Below are positions 23,423 to 35,343 of a stretch of DNA of 64,000 nt, piece after piece. The notes under the pieces were generated by a model. The model saw only the letters and a program-made list of their open reading frames with translations. It had not been told where the DNA came from and did not search any database. Location: contig JACGCK010000087.1 in the NCBI GenBank assembly GCA_014925825.1, positions 62,001 to 126,000 on the forward strand, written 5' to 3'. Source of the DNA: Pholiota molesta. Lineage: Eukaryota; Basidiomycota; Agaricomycetes; Agaricales; Strophariaceae. A program made the position numbers and the translations under genes. Numbering within the stretch: the first letter of the stretch is position 1; each line of letters starts with the position of its first letter.

Positions 23423-25514
23423 CTAATACCGTCCCCTCCTGGGGCCAAATCGACTACCGCGATGATAACTTCCAGGGCCTCCGCCTCCTCCCCGACCCCA
23501 GCCCCCATCGCCCTCTCCGCCCTCCCCAGCACCGCGACCACCAAAGTCGCGATCCCTCCCAAACTCATCTTTCACCACAGGCGGTGCGCCATACGCATCC
23601 TGCTGCTGCTGCGCCATAGACGCATACCCATTCTGCCGCGCGGGCGCATCCGACGCGCCGAAGCCCGGAATGAAGTCCTCCGCGCCCTGCGGGTGGTCCG
23701 CCCGCCTCAACGCGCCCTCGCCCGACGGCCCCGCGCCGTCCTCTTCCTTCCCCCACCACGGTGCATTCGGTCCTCCACCACCCGCACCGCCGCCCACACC
23801 CCCCGCGCCGAACCCGAACCCAAACCCGGGCACCATCGCGTCCTCCTCCTCGTCCTGCCCCGCGGTGTCCACGACCTCCGGCGGCTTCTCGCCGCCGCCG
23901 GAGAACACGGACGACGCGTCCCCGGGGCGCTCGCGGCTCCAGAAGCGCGTCGTGTGGTCGTTCGACGCGCTCGCGAGGAGGTGCCCGAACGGGTGGAAGG
24001 CGAGCGACCAGACGTTGGAGTCGTGCGCCTGCGAGAGCGTCGCGCGCGGGGTCGAGACGGGCTGGGTGAAGGACGCCTCGTCGGGCGTGGAGAGGTCCCA
24101 GTGCAGGATGGCGCCTTCGGAGCCGCCGGAGACGAGGAGCGGGTGGACGGGGTGCCATGCGACGGCTTGCGGAATGGTTATGAATGCTGAAGAGGAAGAA
24201 GAGAAAAGGAAGATACATACAGCAGACTTCCTTCTTGTGGCCTTTCAGAACACGGAATTCTTTCATTGCCCTGATATCGAACACCCGGACAGTTTGATCG
24301 CGAGAGGCACTTGCAACGAGGTTACCGTTTGGTGACCACGACAAGGCTTGAACAGTGTTCTTATGCTGATGTCTATCCGGAATGATAAGCAAACTTTCAT
24401 ACAAATATAATGTATGCACCTACAGTGTTGACAGCACAGTGCCCGTTCGAGGATCCCAGAACTTGATTTGATTGTCTTTGCTTCCTGACACCAGCAGACC
24501 TTTTGTCGGATGCCATTCTACGCACTTGACATCCCAGCCATGGCCTAGAACCCCGTCAAAACTCGTTGTATCATCCAATGTAAAATAGACTTGCCAGTTA
24601 ATACGCTCTCAACTCTACTTTCTGCAAATGACCATATCCGTACACTCGAGTCATCGCTAGCAGTCGCAAACCGTCGATCGTCTGGACTAAAGCTCAGGCC
24701 TCGAATAGCTTCGCGAGAGGAGGAGCCCTGCCATGCGGTAAGATTGTTCATATTGGGCTCAAAGTATTTGATGATGCCACTCTTGTCTGCTGAGGCGAGG
24801 TAGGCACCAGAATGGGTAAATGTCATCGCGCATATCGCGGTATCGTGGGCTTGAAGGATGGTCTCGAAGTTGAATGTAAGGCCGTTCCAGAGGGTGAACT
24901 CTCCACTTGTTGACCCAGTAAGTACACGACGGGATTCTGGAGTCCACTATCGCGTTGTTTAACAGTCTGAAATGATGAAGGAGGACCTGACATACCGTTA
25001 CTACATTGACGGGACACCGAATCTTGTTGGTAGATGTATGAACGAATTTAGTGCATAGAGAAGTGGAGGGATTGTCTGGGTATGCTTTCGGAGGTAGAAG
25101 CTACAACACTCTTCCATTGGGCTCAAGTTCAGATATGAATAGTAAAAAAACACTCACGTCGACGATAAAAGGTGGGCTGGGACGCATATGGGGTACATAG
25201 TTAGGGTTCGCTCGCAGTTTTCGCAGCTATTCGACCATTGAGAAGCGTCCAAAGTCAACAGATGCCAGACATACCAGAGCCCAACGGCCCATGCCGCCAT
25301 TGTAGTCCACCGTCCGCCGAGGTCGCGTTTTCTTGATGATTTTTCCATCGATGACTTGGCGTGCATTCGCTAGCTCCTGTTCCAGAACCTTTCCATCATC
25401 TTGCGGTGGAGGCTGTGGTTCTGAGAGGTATCGTTTCGGTTTCCACTCCAGGTGCGTAGACGAAGAAGGCCGTGGAATGACATTTCCCGGTAGTAGGAGT
25501 GGTAAGCTAGTCAT
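23423..25514 (-). CDS. PFS2: Polyadenylation factor subunit 2 (WD-repeat protein of CPF)
   Basis: Pfs2 (human WDR33) is a WD40 scaffold of the cleavage and polyadenylation factor; WDR33 contacts the AAUAAA signal. ATG at 25514 starts [10 protein letters not shown]. The basic N-terminal region has the family motif [20 protein letters not shown]. Seven WD-type repeats follow: examples are [96 protein letters not shown] and [19 protein letters not shown]. The tail is Gly/Asp-rich and ends in [11 protein letters not shown]. Several introns (for example near 24185-24230 and 24365-24425) break the repeats. Divergent from the glycosyltransferase gene, with a tRNA between. Confidence 0.94.
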
Positions 25515-25732
25515 TTCGAGAGCTCTGTTGCAGATTAAGGAGTCCCAAGGCTATTGTTGCATATATGGCTTGTGAGTGTGGCAGAATTCCGACGCGCTGA
25601 GATGGGCAAGAGCAAGACTGACGCAGAGATGGCTTTCATGCACATCGCACGGCTGGTACGGCGGTAAAGTCGGGCCGGGTCAGCCATTCACCAAGCCCTG
25701 CATTACAATTGTTCAACCGCTGAATAACCATC

Positions 25733-25826
25733 GGTTCAATGGTCTAGTGGTTATGATTTCTGTCTCACATTGAACTACAACTTATGTGCGCACAGAAGGT
25801 CTCCAGTTCGATCCTGGATTGAACCA
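25733..25826 (+). tRNA. tRNA-Val (anticodon CAC) with a 21 nt intron
   Basis: The ends GGTTCAA and TTGAACC form a perfect 7 bp acceptor stem, followed by discriminator A (25826). The D arm contains GGTCTAGTGGTT (A box) and the T arm TCCAG-TTCGATC-CTGGA (B box). The anticodon stem is TCTGT/ACAGA, with loop CTCACA...C, giving anticodon CAC at 25766-25768. An intron at 25770-25790 sits just after position 37, the standard place. Its ATGTG can pair with CACAT at the anticodon, as in bulge-helix-bulge substrates. TTTT at 25827-25830 is the Pol III terminator. The body resembles yeast tRNA-Val. Mature length 73 nt. Confidence 0.92.
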
Positions 25827-26054
25827 TTTTGCATCCACCGGTTGAAATGCTTTTTACCACTCGGCGCATTCGGACGATTACTGCCTCCGAGCTTGCTGCG
25901 AGTTGCTGCGAGCGCTTCTTCATCACTCCGATGACGATGATCTCTATTTCAAACTATACCAGGCCACCTGGTCTTTTCACTGCCACAGGTCGCTGAAGTT
26001 CAAACAACGACCCCACCCAGGCTGATATCTTCTCAGAGTCATACGTCCTGGAAG

Positions 26055-29000
26055 ATGTCGCTGACATCGCAGATCAACCCTTCAGATATCCAAGCAACGC
26101 AGAGCAATGCCTCAATACCCCAGAAAACCCGTGCTACACCGAAAGATACACTTACACTGGACGTCGACCACCCCAGTCCATCCATAAGTACGCGCTGCTG
26201 CCTCGATCGTCTCTTTCCTAAGCATACTAACAATCCCCCTAGATTATGCTCAATATGTATCGGAAGGCGAGGGGCTTGATTCCATCGCAAGCGTCAGCCC
26301 AGATGGACGCATTTCTATCCACCTCGACCTCAAGAATGACGCACCAGACATGCGCAAAGACCACGCCCAGGACGTCGAGGAATTTGCGGTGGACAAGACG
26401 GCGTGGAAGACCTGCCCGAACATGAATATTCTGATCATGATTGTCGGAAGCCGAGGTACGTCTATCACGGACGCGTTGTGGGTCCTAGGCTAACTGACGT
26501 CTGTGGTAGGTGATGTACAGCCCTATGTGGCCCTTGGGAAACGATTTCTCGAAGACGGACATCGCGTACGCATCGCAACGCACGAAACGTTCCGACAATT
26601 CGTGACCGACGCAGGCCTCGAATTCTTCAGCATCGGTGGAAATCCCCAGGACTTGATGAGCTACATGGTCAAAAGTACGCTCCCAAAAACCTACGAACAG
26701 ACGCAGACATATATTGACCACAAAGCAACCACCAGATCCTGGCCTGATGCCTGGACTCGCATCCCTCACAAACGGCGACATCCTCAGGAAGCGCAAGATG
26801 CTGACAGAAATGATCGACGGGTGCTGGCATTCCTGCCATTCCCCATGCCCTATCACTGGTCGCGCCTTCGCAGCTGACGCCATCATCTCAAATCCACCGG
26901 CATTTGCACATGTACATTGCGCAGAAGCTTTAGGGATACCCCTTCTTCTCAGTTTCAGTGCGTACATAACAACTTCCTCACTCATCCGCTAATCAAGCTC
27001 TAGCTATGCCTTGGTTAGACCTCTCAGTATTCGGACATTCGAGATGAGCTACTTAAATCTAAAGCAACACACAGGTCGGCGACGGTGGCATTCGCGCATC
27101 CATTAGTCAACATCGCCACTTCGAACGCAGGATACCGAATGAGCAACTACCTCAGCTACGCCTCCGCCGATCTCCTGACATGGCAAGGGTGCGCAGACCG
27201 AATTCCATCGTGCAAGAGCTCAACGGGTAGTAGTACTAACACGGCCCATGCAGAATCGGGGACATCATCAATACCTTCCGCACTACGAAGTTAGGCCTGA
27301 AGCCATTGAGCATCGGCACGGGTCCGGGGTACGTGGACCGCCTCAAGATTCCGTGGACGTACTGTATGAGTCCTGCGCTTGTGCCGAAGCCAGGCGATTG
27401 GAAAAATCATATCGGTAAGCGCGCACGCTTTTTGTGTTCCTCTAGGTACTGCATATCCTAATTTTTTGTTACGCTCTCTCAAGATGTTGTTGGCTTCTAC
27501 TTTCTCGACCTCGCCACGTCATACCAGCCTCCGCCTGACCTGGTGGCTTTCCTGGAAGCTGGTCCACCTCCTGTGTATATCGGGTACGTTTTTTTTTCAA
27601 TATCCATTGATCATAAAATACGAATGAGAGCCATAGATTCGGATCCGTCGTAGTGGATGACCCCGCTGCAATGTCAAGTAGGTCCCCCTCGCTGTCAATT
27701 TCCCCAGAGACCCAATTAAGTTGAATTCGGAATCGTCCAGAGATCATCTTCGACGCAACTGAACAAGCCGGTGTCAGAGCATTAGTTTCTGCGGGATGGG
27801 TGCGTGCCCACATCTTGATGTGCCTACTTCCTAATTCATTCCAATATACATACACATCAGGGCGGACTGGGAGGCACCGCCGTGCCGCCTCACATTTTCA
27901 TGCTCGGCAATATCCCACACGACTGGCTTTTCGACCACGAGCGCGTCGCCGCGGTTGTGCACCACGGCGGCGCAGGCACCACGGCGATAGGGTTGGCGAA
28001 GGGCCGTCCGACCGTCGTCGTTCCTTTCTTCGGTGATCAAGCATTCTGGGGTGTGTTTTTTTTCTGTTCTCTGTTCTTATTTTTTCTTTTGCCTGCATTT
28101 CTAAATCTGCTTTTTTGGGACGTTTTTAGGTAACATGATTCACAAAGCAGGCGCTGGTCCAAAGCCGATTCATCATAAACAGTTGACGGTGGAGAAATTG
28201 AAAGACGCTCTGAAGTTCGCTGTTAGCCCGGAAGCCAAGGCATCCGCTTCAAATTTAGCACTCAAGATACATGAAGAGGTGAGTTTGAATCAATATAGTA
28301 TCATGATCAAGATCTCTCAGCTAATGTCTTCGCGTTAGGACGGCGTTAACAAAGGCGTCGAAGCATTCTACAAACATCTGCCGCTGCTTAATATGAGATG
28401 TGACTTGGATCCATCGCGGTTGGCCGTTTGGTGGTCTACAACACATGTCAGTTTATTTGATGTTTTTTCCAGCCCAACCAAAATTTAATCTTTTGCCAGT
28501 GTCTCAAACTGAGCGCTTTCGCCGCCCAAACACTGGCTGACGCGGAATTGCTATCTATGCGATCGCTAACGCTCCATCGTACGTTCATTCGTCTTTGTCT
28601 TATTCAGAACATCTTTTTTCGAATTTGAAACGTCACATCAGGACCTAAGGAATACAGCCCACAAAAGAAAACGACGGAGTTCACAAACGGCGGAGGGGCT
28701 CAGGCGCTCTTTTGGTCACTGACACACGAAACGAAACTTGCTGGGACCATATCGTGCGTATATACCGTAAGTATATACATGCATGGGAGGGTTGAATATG
28801 TACGGTTGATTGTAGGTCAACTATCGCCAAAGCAGACAATGCTTTTCATTCTTCGCTTGGTGAGTTTTCTTCTGCTTTCTCGTTGGCGCTAGATGCTAAA
28901 TTGATTAAAACATTTTTAGGTATTAGGGATGCTGTGGTGGCATTACATGACGGCCTGAGAAGTCGCTCGAATAAAGACAAAAAACCGGAAGGGCCACCTA

Positions 29001-29861
29001 AGACCAAGTCTGATGCGAAGAGCAAATCGAAGCAGAAAAATACGGTAACGTTTACAACATATTTCTGCTCTGCGAAATTTTAATATTTTCCCGAAGGACG
29101 ATTCCACTGCTCCACCCAAATCCACTACGTTACCAGGCGCAAGCAAACCTGTATGCATGACTTCTCAATCGAAGCTCTCAAAACTGACTGTTTTCTTTAT
29201 AGGGTTTGGTAGAAACACTTAAACAACGTAAGCACATCCACCAATACATTTCCAAAGTTAAAGATAGACGATCTAACCTTGTTCTGAACGTGCTACAGTC
29301 GTACATGGCAAAAAAACCACAGAACTCGGCAGGTTGACAATATCCATCCAAGGATCATGGGCGATGCTCAACTCATCTTCCGGCCAAACGAAATACGACC
29401 GCCAGCGCCTGACGCGCATCGCCGAAGGGCGTCAGGCCGTCCATCTCAGTACAGACGCTGAACGTGCCCACATCATCGACCGCTTTCACGCAGAGCACGC
29501 AGAAACGCCTCTGCGACAGCAGCTGTACCGCAGTGCGGTCGCAGCGGCAGGTTCTGGAAGCACGTCTCTTGATGGTGAGGGCGATAACACCGAAGGAAAG
29601 AGCTTGACTTTGGGAAGCTCCACGGGCACGGTTCACCCGATATCTGAAGAGCCGGAATCTATCGATACGCTCAATAGCCCACGGCGTTCAGTCTCTGGTC
29701 AGGTGCTGGAAACCACGTCGCAGAGGGCGGACGGAGAGGACGAAACTTCCATATTCATTCGCGAAATGGAATTAGCAATACAACTATCGCTGGAAGAACA
29801 TGAACGCGGGCAAAAACGCTTATCTACGCCTTGTTTGCCATTTTGCCACCCTCGCCCCTAG
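26055..29861 (+). CDS. UDP-glycosyltransferase, Atg26/UGT51-like, with C-terminal UIM
   Basis: The family transfers glucose from UDP-glucose to sterols or similar lipids; the acceptor here is unknown. ATG at 26055 begins MSLTSQINPSD. The N-terminal Rossmann half starts at NILIMIVGSRGDVQPYVALG, then GGNPQDLMSYMVK spliced to NPGLMPGL. Later exons give SIGTGPGYVDRLKIPWTY and VVGFYFLDL. The donor-binding region is HIFMLGNIPHDWLFDH followed by VVHHGGAGTTAIGLAKG and VVPFFGDQAFWG. Beyond the catalytic part is a long extension that includes a Lys-rich linker (RSRSNKDKKPEGPPKTKSDA region). It ends with REMELAIQLSLEEHE (29761-29808), a good ubiquitin-interacting motif. Unlike yeast Atg26, no GRAM or PH domain is seen at the N terminus. 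About twelve introns; some internal joins are approximate. Confidence 0.85.
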
Positions 29862-30047
29862 TCTCTACCCCTCGCTTCCTCGCTCCTACGTCTTGACTGC
29901 CATTTTGAACTCTCTGTCTATGACTTATATTAATTTACGGCCCTTATTAGATCGGACATTCTTGACTACTTATGATACCCAGAATGATATTGTACAAATG
30001 AAGCATTATACGATAACCCAGAATAGTACAACTACAATATAAAGTAT

Positions 30048-31990
30048 CTATATATCCACATCGACGTCCATAGGAGTAGGAGTGGAGGTCGCCTCCGTCG
30101 GCGAGGCGCTCTCAGCAATAGCAGCCGCGGCAGTTTTGCCCCTTCCACGGCCTCTTCCCCTCCCCCTTCCCCGCCCTCTTTTGACGACCGGCGTCGCCGG
30201 AACTTCTGCAGCGACTTCCTCGCCATCGCCTGCGGTCGTTGGTGCGGGGGTCGGCGGCGCAGACGCAGTCGTGGACGCAGCAGTAGAAGCTCCACGCCCT
30301 CGTCCTCTTCCACGCCCGCGTCCCCGACCTCTGCCTCTTCGTCCGGGGCCACCCCGCCCGCGCGCTGACGGCGTAGGGTTGTCGTGATCGTTGTCGTTGT
30401 CGCCGTCGTAAAACTCGTTTCGTGCCGTGGAGCGGCCCTGGCGCTTCTCCCCTGCCTGACCAGTCCCCTTTTCTTCGTCCTTTTCTTCCGCATTCCTGTT
30501 CTCGTCTGCGAGGAGGCCCTGAAGATCCGGAGGGATTTCTTGCATGGCCACACTCGGCGCGCCTTGCAGATACCGGAGTTTATTTCGTATACTTACGGTG
30601 ATACGTTGCAGAGAAGCGGGCGAATTTTGGTTGTCGACTTTTCCTGTCAGCGGTGGGTGGAGCTTCCAATGCGAATCGGCGAAGAAGGAATCGTAGACCG
30701 TGGCGGGTAGTTCGTCCGGTATTGATGCCCCAACGAGCACGGATGTTTCGTACGTCCAACACCGGCTGACGTTTTTGATGGTATATCCACCGCCTCCAAC
30801 GACGAGCAAGGGAACGTTATATTTTCTCACAAAATTGACGCACTCGCCGTGGGCGGCAATGGAAAGGTTGAACGCGCCGAGCCGGTCGCAGCCAAGAGAG
30901 TCCGCACCACATTGTAGAACGATGGCGGTAGGACGGAAGGCGGTGACTGTGTCGTCGATCACGGTTTTGAACACAGTGAGATACATGTCGTCGTCAATCC
31001 CGTCCTGAAGTGGGACATTCAAACAGAAGTGCTTTCCAGAACCAGAGCCATTATCGTCCAGTTTGCCAGTGCCAGGGAAGAAGTCGCCAGTGTATTTGTG
31101 AAATGAGACCGTCATGACGCGATTAGAATTATAGAAGGCAAGTTCAACACCATCGCCATGGTGGATGTCGATATCAATATACAGAACGCGGGGATGGTAT
31201 CTGTAAGATTGTTAGAGTAATAAGAGAAAAAGATACCGGACAGCCCTCACCTAAGAAGTTCGAGAATAGCAAGTACGATGTCGTTGACGTAGCAAAATCC
31301 GCTTGCTTCACCGCGTTTAGCATGGTGGAGACCGCCGGACCAGTTGATTGCGATATCTGTAGTTCCCGCAGCCAGTTTTCGTGCGGCAGCTAATGATCCT
31401 CCAGCATACATGCGGGAAAAATCATACATGTCAGCGAATATGGGACAATCTTCGACGCAATTGAAGTTGTCTATCATTTGCTTCATTTGATTTTGATTTT
31501 GAGGTGTAACTCTACAAATCCAATAGTGAAGCTAAGAGTCAGAACGAATATGTCGGTTACTTACCTCGAAAGAAATTCAATATAGTCGTGGTCATGGTAA
31601 TTTTCAAGCTCTTCTTGAGTAGCCGGTCGGGGATCGTAAATGTTATGGATTTGTTTGTCCAAGCCATACCCCATTACAAGCGCGTTTGTCAGTGTCAAGC
31701 GATGTGGTTTCATGGGATGTCGTTCCTAGAATGATATGAGACGTCAAGGAGTAAATGTCGATGCTTGCTGCTTACTCCATAATGCTGGGCACCAACGCCT
31801 TTTGGAAAGTAATACGATACGATTGGGCGTGAATGTGGCTATGATGATTGGGTATGAGGACTCCGCTTTTTAGATGATTATATTCACTCACATTGATACG
31901 CTCTGTTATTGGTTGAGCAGTACCATGTACCCCGCGATCCGCGAAGTATGGCGCAGAAGAAAACGTGGTCGCTTGCGAAGACCGCACCAT
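30048..31990 (-). CDS. HOS2: Class I histone deacetylase, Hos2/HDAC3-type, with RG-rich tail
   Basis: A zinc-dependent lysine deacetylase; Hos2/HDAC3 enzymes work in Set3C/SMRT-type complexes. ATG at 31990 starts [10 protein letters not shown], then splices to [19 protein letters not shown]. Catalytic signatures are [52 protein letters not shown] and [14 protein letters not shown]; metal ligands and active-site His/Tyr are present. [17 protein letters not shown] is closer to Hos2/HDAC3 than to Rpd3. After the catalytic core ([16 protein letters not shown]) comes an unusual tail of about 150 residues. It has an acidic region and two RG blocks ([16 protein letters not shown] and a second [11 protein letters not shown]) separated by an Ala/Pro/Thr linker, and ends MDVDVDI. 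The assignment to Hos2 rather than Rpd3 is by sequence likeness only. Convergent with the glycosyltransferase gene. Confidence 0.92.
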
Positions 31991-32544
31991 TACAGAGTCA
32001 GATTATCCCTTCAGAACTATGATAGAACTTGAAGTTCATCTTCGTTTTGGACGTGACCTTTATTAATAGGACTTACAATGGTACTTGTGAGATAGTTCTG
32101 CACGAGTAAGTTACACGCCTTCTATGTCTCTTCAATGCGTTTGCGATCCGGGGTATAAAGGGGCCTTGAGGCGAGGATTCGGTGGTAAAGTCAAATTGAA
32201 GTTAACGTTGAAGGTAGATTCCAAGACAGGCAGTGCGGAGTACTTGACTCAGCATGCCGATGCAGCGGCACCTCGGCAAGTTGTCCCTTCCAAACGCAGA
32301 AGAACAATCAACAGTCGATAAAATTTTACTCTACTGAACAATTAGGCCTCGGAAATATGAGAAAGTGATAGGATACAATTTTTCGAACGCCAGAGGCTTC
32401 TATTGAAAAATAAGTTTGGAGTGAAGAAGTGCTTGAATGCTCTGATTTAGACTCCGACAGCAGGGCAAATTGGGGCGATTGAATCGCCAACAGGAGGGCT
32501 TCAACTTTATTCCTCCAGAGAGCTGTCTTCCGCCAATAACGCTC
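31991..32544. other. Intergenic between divergent HDAC and PER1 genes, with a small orphan frame
   Basis: Carries both promoters. It also includes the 65-codon frame at 32124-32321, listed separately. No RNA gene or repeat seen. Confidence 0.5.
32124..32321 (+). CDS. Possible small basic protein (65 aa)
   Basis: The frame MSLQCVCDPGYKGALRRGFG continues through a Lys-rich segment (KVKLKLTLKVDSK) to PSKRRRTINSR and a TAA stop. The basic, NLS-like end gives it a protein-like look, and gtaagt at 32105 hints that an upstream exon might splice in. I do not recognise a family. It may be the last exon of a small gene or chance. Confidence 0.3.
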   Translation: MSLQCVCDPGYKGALRRGFGGKVKLKLTLKVDSKTGSAEYLTQHADAAAPRQVVPSKRRRTINSR

Positions 32545-33626
32545 ATGAAATTGGCGCTATCGACAATCCTGCTTCTTGGAACTCTTTCGTCTCCAATCTA
32601 CGCGTCGTCCGGGGACCGTTCAGCAGATTTTACACAATGCGTTGACACTTGCAACACCGGCCGTTGTGAAACGCAAGCCAGATCCAATCTACCACTTGCT
32701 TTGCGCCTGACACGCTGGTCGTGTATAGATGACTGTAACTATGAATGCATGCACGCAATTACGGACAGGGATATCCAACGAGGGAAGGCTGTCCAGCAAT
32801 ACTACGGAAAATGGCCTTTCTGGAGATTCGCGGGGATGCAAGAGCCTGCCTCAGTTGCGTTCTCTCTCCTGAATTTATGGGCTCATGCGCGGGGAGCGTC
32901 TAAAATCAAGAGGAGAGTGTCCGAAACTCACCCTATGCGATCTTACTATCTCGCATGGTCGATGATCAGCATCAACGCGTGGATATGGTCTTCGGTTTTT
33001 CACACTCGCGGTGCGTGTTTCTTTCCGTCACTCTTCCACCGCCATTCTCAAATACTATGGTATGGATAGATCTCCCATTCACAGAAAAAATGGACTATTT
33101 CTCAGCCGCGTTGGCGATCATGTATGCCCTGTACTATACCATCATCCGTCTCTTCCACCTATACCCTCCTACTCAAAATCAACTCACCCTTACCGCAAGA
33201 CCGACAAACTCACCAAAGCGGCGATTCCTAGCCGTGACATGCATTTTGGCATATATTTCTCATATCTCCTATCTGACACTACTTCCTCGCTTTGATTACA
33301 CATATAACATGGCTTTCAACTTGACGTTAGGGCTTCTACATAATGCTCTATGGGCTATTTACTCTCTACCAGCCTCGATATCCCTTATCCGTCGATTCCC
33401 GACTCGGCCTAAATCCTATCGTCCCAAGTTTGTCACCAAAGCCGCTGTGTTCGTGTTTTTGACCACTGCAGCCATTGGCTTAGAGTTGTTCGATTTTCCA
33501 CCATGGGCAATGACCATTGACGCTCACTCCCTATGGCACTTGGTTACTGCCCCAATTGCTCTCCTGTGGTATGACCTGCTGGTTGAAGATTCTCTTGATC
33601 CCAGCTGGCGCGAGCTGAAGACATAA
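32545..33626 (+). CDS. PER1: PER1-like GPI-anchor remodelling protein
   Basis: Per1 (human PGAP3) is an ER membrane hydrolase-like protein that removes the sn-2 acyl chain of GPI anchors during lipid remodelling. ATG at 32545 starts a signal peptide (MKLALSTILLLGTLSSPIYA). The lumenal Cys-rich part has CVDTCNTGRCE and WSCIDDCNYECM. The family motif YYGKWPFWRFAGMQEPASVA follows, then several membrane segments. SMISINAWIWSSVFHTR and DLPFTEKMDYFSA are joined by a 59 bp intron (33011-33069). The C-terminal part keeps FDFPPWAMTIDAHSLWHLVT, with the conserved His residues of the CREST superfamily. The product is 340 residues, normal for the family. A longer reading from 32470 would need a non-ATG start. 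Confidence 0.93.
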
Positions 33627-35343
33627 AGGTGCTTTGATCTGGGAATTTACTTGACCTTTTGGATACAACGCTGACCATCGACGATTTACTCTAGCTTGCA
33701 TATATGTATCCATAAATCGACACCCAACGATTCAAGAATATATCTGCATAACGTCATTCGACACTGAAGTCTACAATACAAAACACAGGCAGTCCCGCAA
33801 ATCTCTCGACATTGTTGCTTAACCGCACCTCCCATACCTTCTCTAACCTGAACTTTGAGGAAGTCTAAAGTTCAAAGCACGGCGTCGTACTGCCATACAA
33901 TACGTCACAGTATATAAATAGTGCTTTTGGACCTCCACATCTGGTGATATTGCTTCGATCGCCAGTGCAAGGCACGTCGCATTGGCGTGTAGCATTATTT
34001 GGGAATACTCCCCGGCTGAAGACGGTATTACCACAAACTGGCAACGCATGAGCTTTATCTACCATTCTTTTATTAACGAGAATACTTACAGCATTGCTGT
34101 TGATTTGACCAATTCAAGCCAATTAGCGTCATTCAAAGACATCCAATTATCAACATACACTTCCGTCCTCGACCCCGGCATATTGATAACCAGAACCTTG
34201 TGCGCAAAAGTTCCAGCAATTCAAAATGGTCATACTATCGTTGAAGTATTTCCCCCCCTGTAACGTGCGGGAGGAAGCTGAATCGCTAATGCCATGCGCA
34301 TATTTCTAAGTTATAATTGGCCAATGATTCATTTACAACAACCTACTTGTAGCATCCGAGGGGAAGATATAACGGCATCGTAGCTCTGGTGATAAGTCCA
34401 TCTTGTACGGCACCTGCTACGGTAGATATCTTTCAACCTCGGCCATCAGTATAGATCTACAGTGCAAGTGTAGGAGGTATGGGGAGTAACGTACGCAGAA
34501 AAGCAAGAAAGCTGTAGAAATCATATCTGGAAGCTGTTGTAGTAGTAACGCTGGAGATGACGGTTTGTACTGTCGATACCTGGGGACCGAAGTACACGTT
34601 ATATACCATTCCAGGTCTGAACCTGGCCTGCACGCTGAGCGCCGAGCCCTTCCACCATTCGGCGAATGGATCGCAAGAACGCTCCGATTATTAAAGTGGG
34701 TTGTCAGTTGTCCGCCGCAAAAAGGCGGACATCTGTGGCGGACATCTGGGTGCAACGCCTCCGTTCAGCAGCTGGGGCCATAATCAAGCCATAATGGAAT
34801 TCGAACTTGGACTATACTTGGAGTCAAGCTGCAGCTAAACCACTAGTCCTTTCTGGATTCTTGAAGTGTGCCATGGAGCCTTGGAAATAGGGAAGTCGAC
34901 CGCCAGATTTAGGAAACTTCTGTTGCGACCAGTATGCTCGCGATTGAACTACAACCCAGCATTTTTGATTCGATGCATAATATAAGCGCTCAGGTGATCG
35001 CCAATTCGTCTATAAATATCTCGCTCGTCAGTCAAACTTGTACATCTTGATTATCATTTAGGCCTTTAGGTACCATGTATATTGTGGAAAGCAGAGAGTC
35101 TGAGTATTAATTCAGAATTTGTACTTCTTGATTATCAGTTGTTACAGACAGACTTGGACCAGATATTCCAATCGGTGGCATGCGATGGCGCCATCCGCGA
35201 TCCGTCAGCTAATTTTCCCATGCAATGCCTCCAGTATAAGAGGGATGAATTTCATTCCGAGCTATCATCGAAAGATATCATCCGACGCCGCTTCAAGTTT
35301 CAACTACATTTAGAGACTCCATTTCTTCTCTCAAAATTTACTG
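33627..35343. other. Intergenic, PER1 3' flank to glyoxalase-like gene
   Basis: No gene is convincing here; open frames at 33982-34263 and 35082-35343 are short and compositionally plain. A hairpin-forming GTCCGCC...GGCGGAC lies near 34710, followed by a second GGCGGACATCTG. A tRNA-like patch on the minus strand near 34795-34850 is discussed under findings. Confidence 0.45.
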
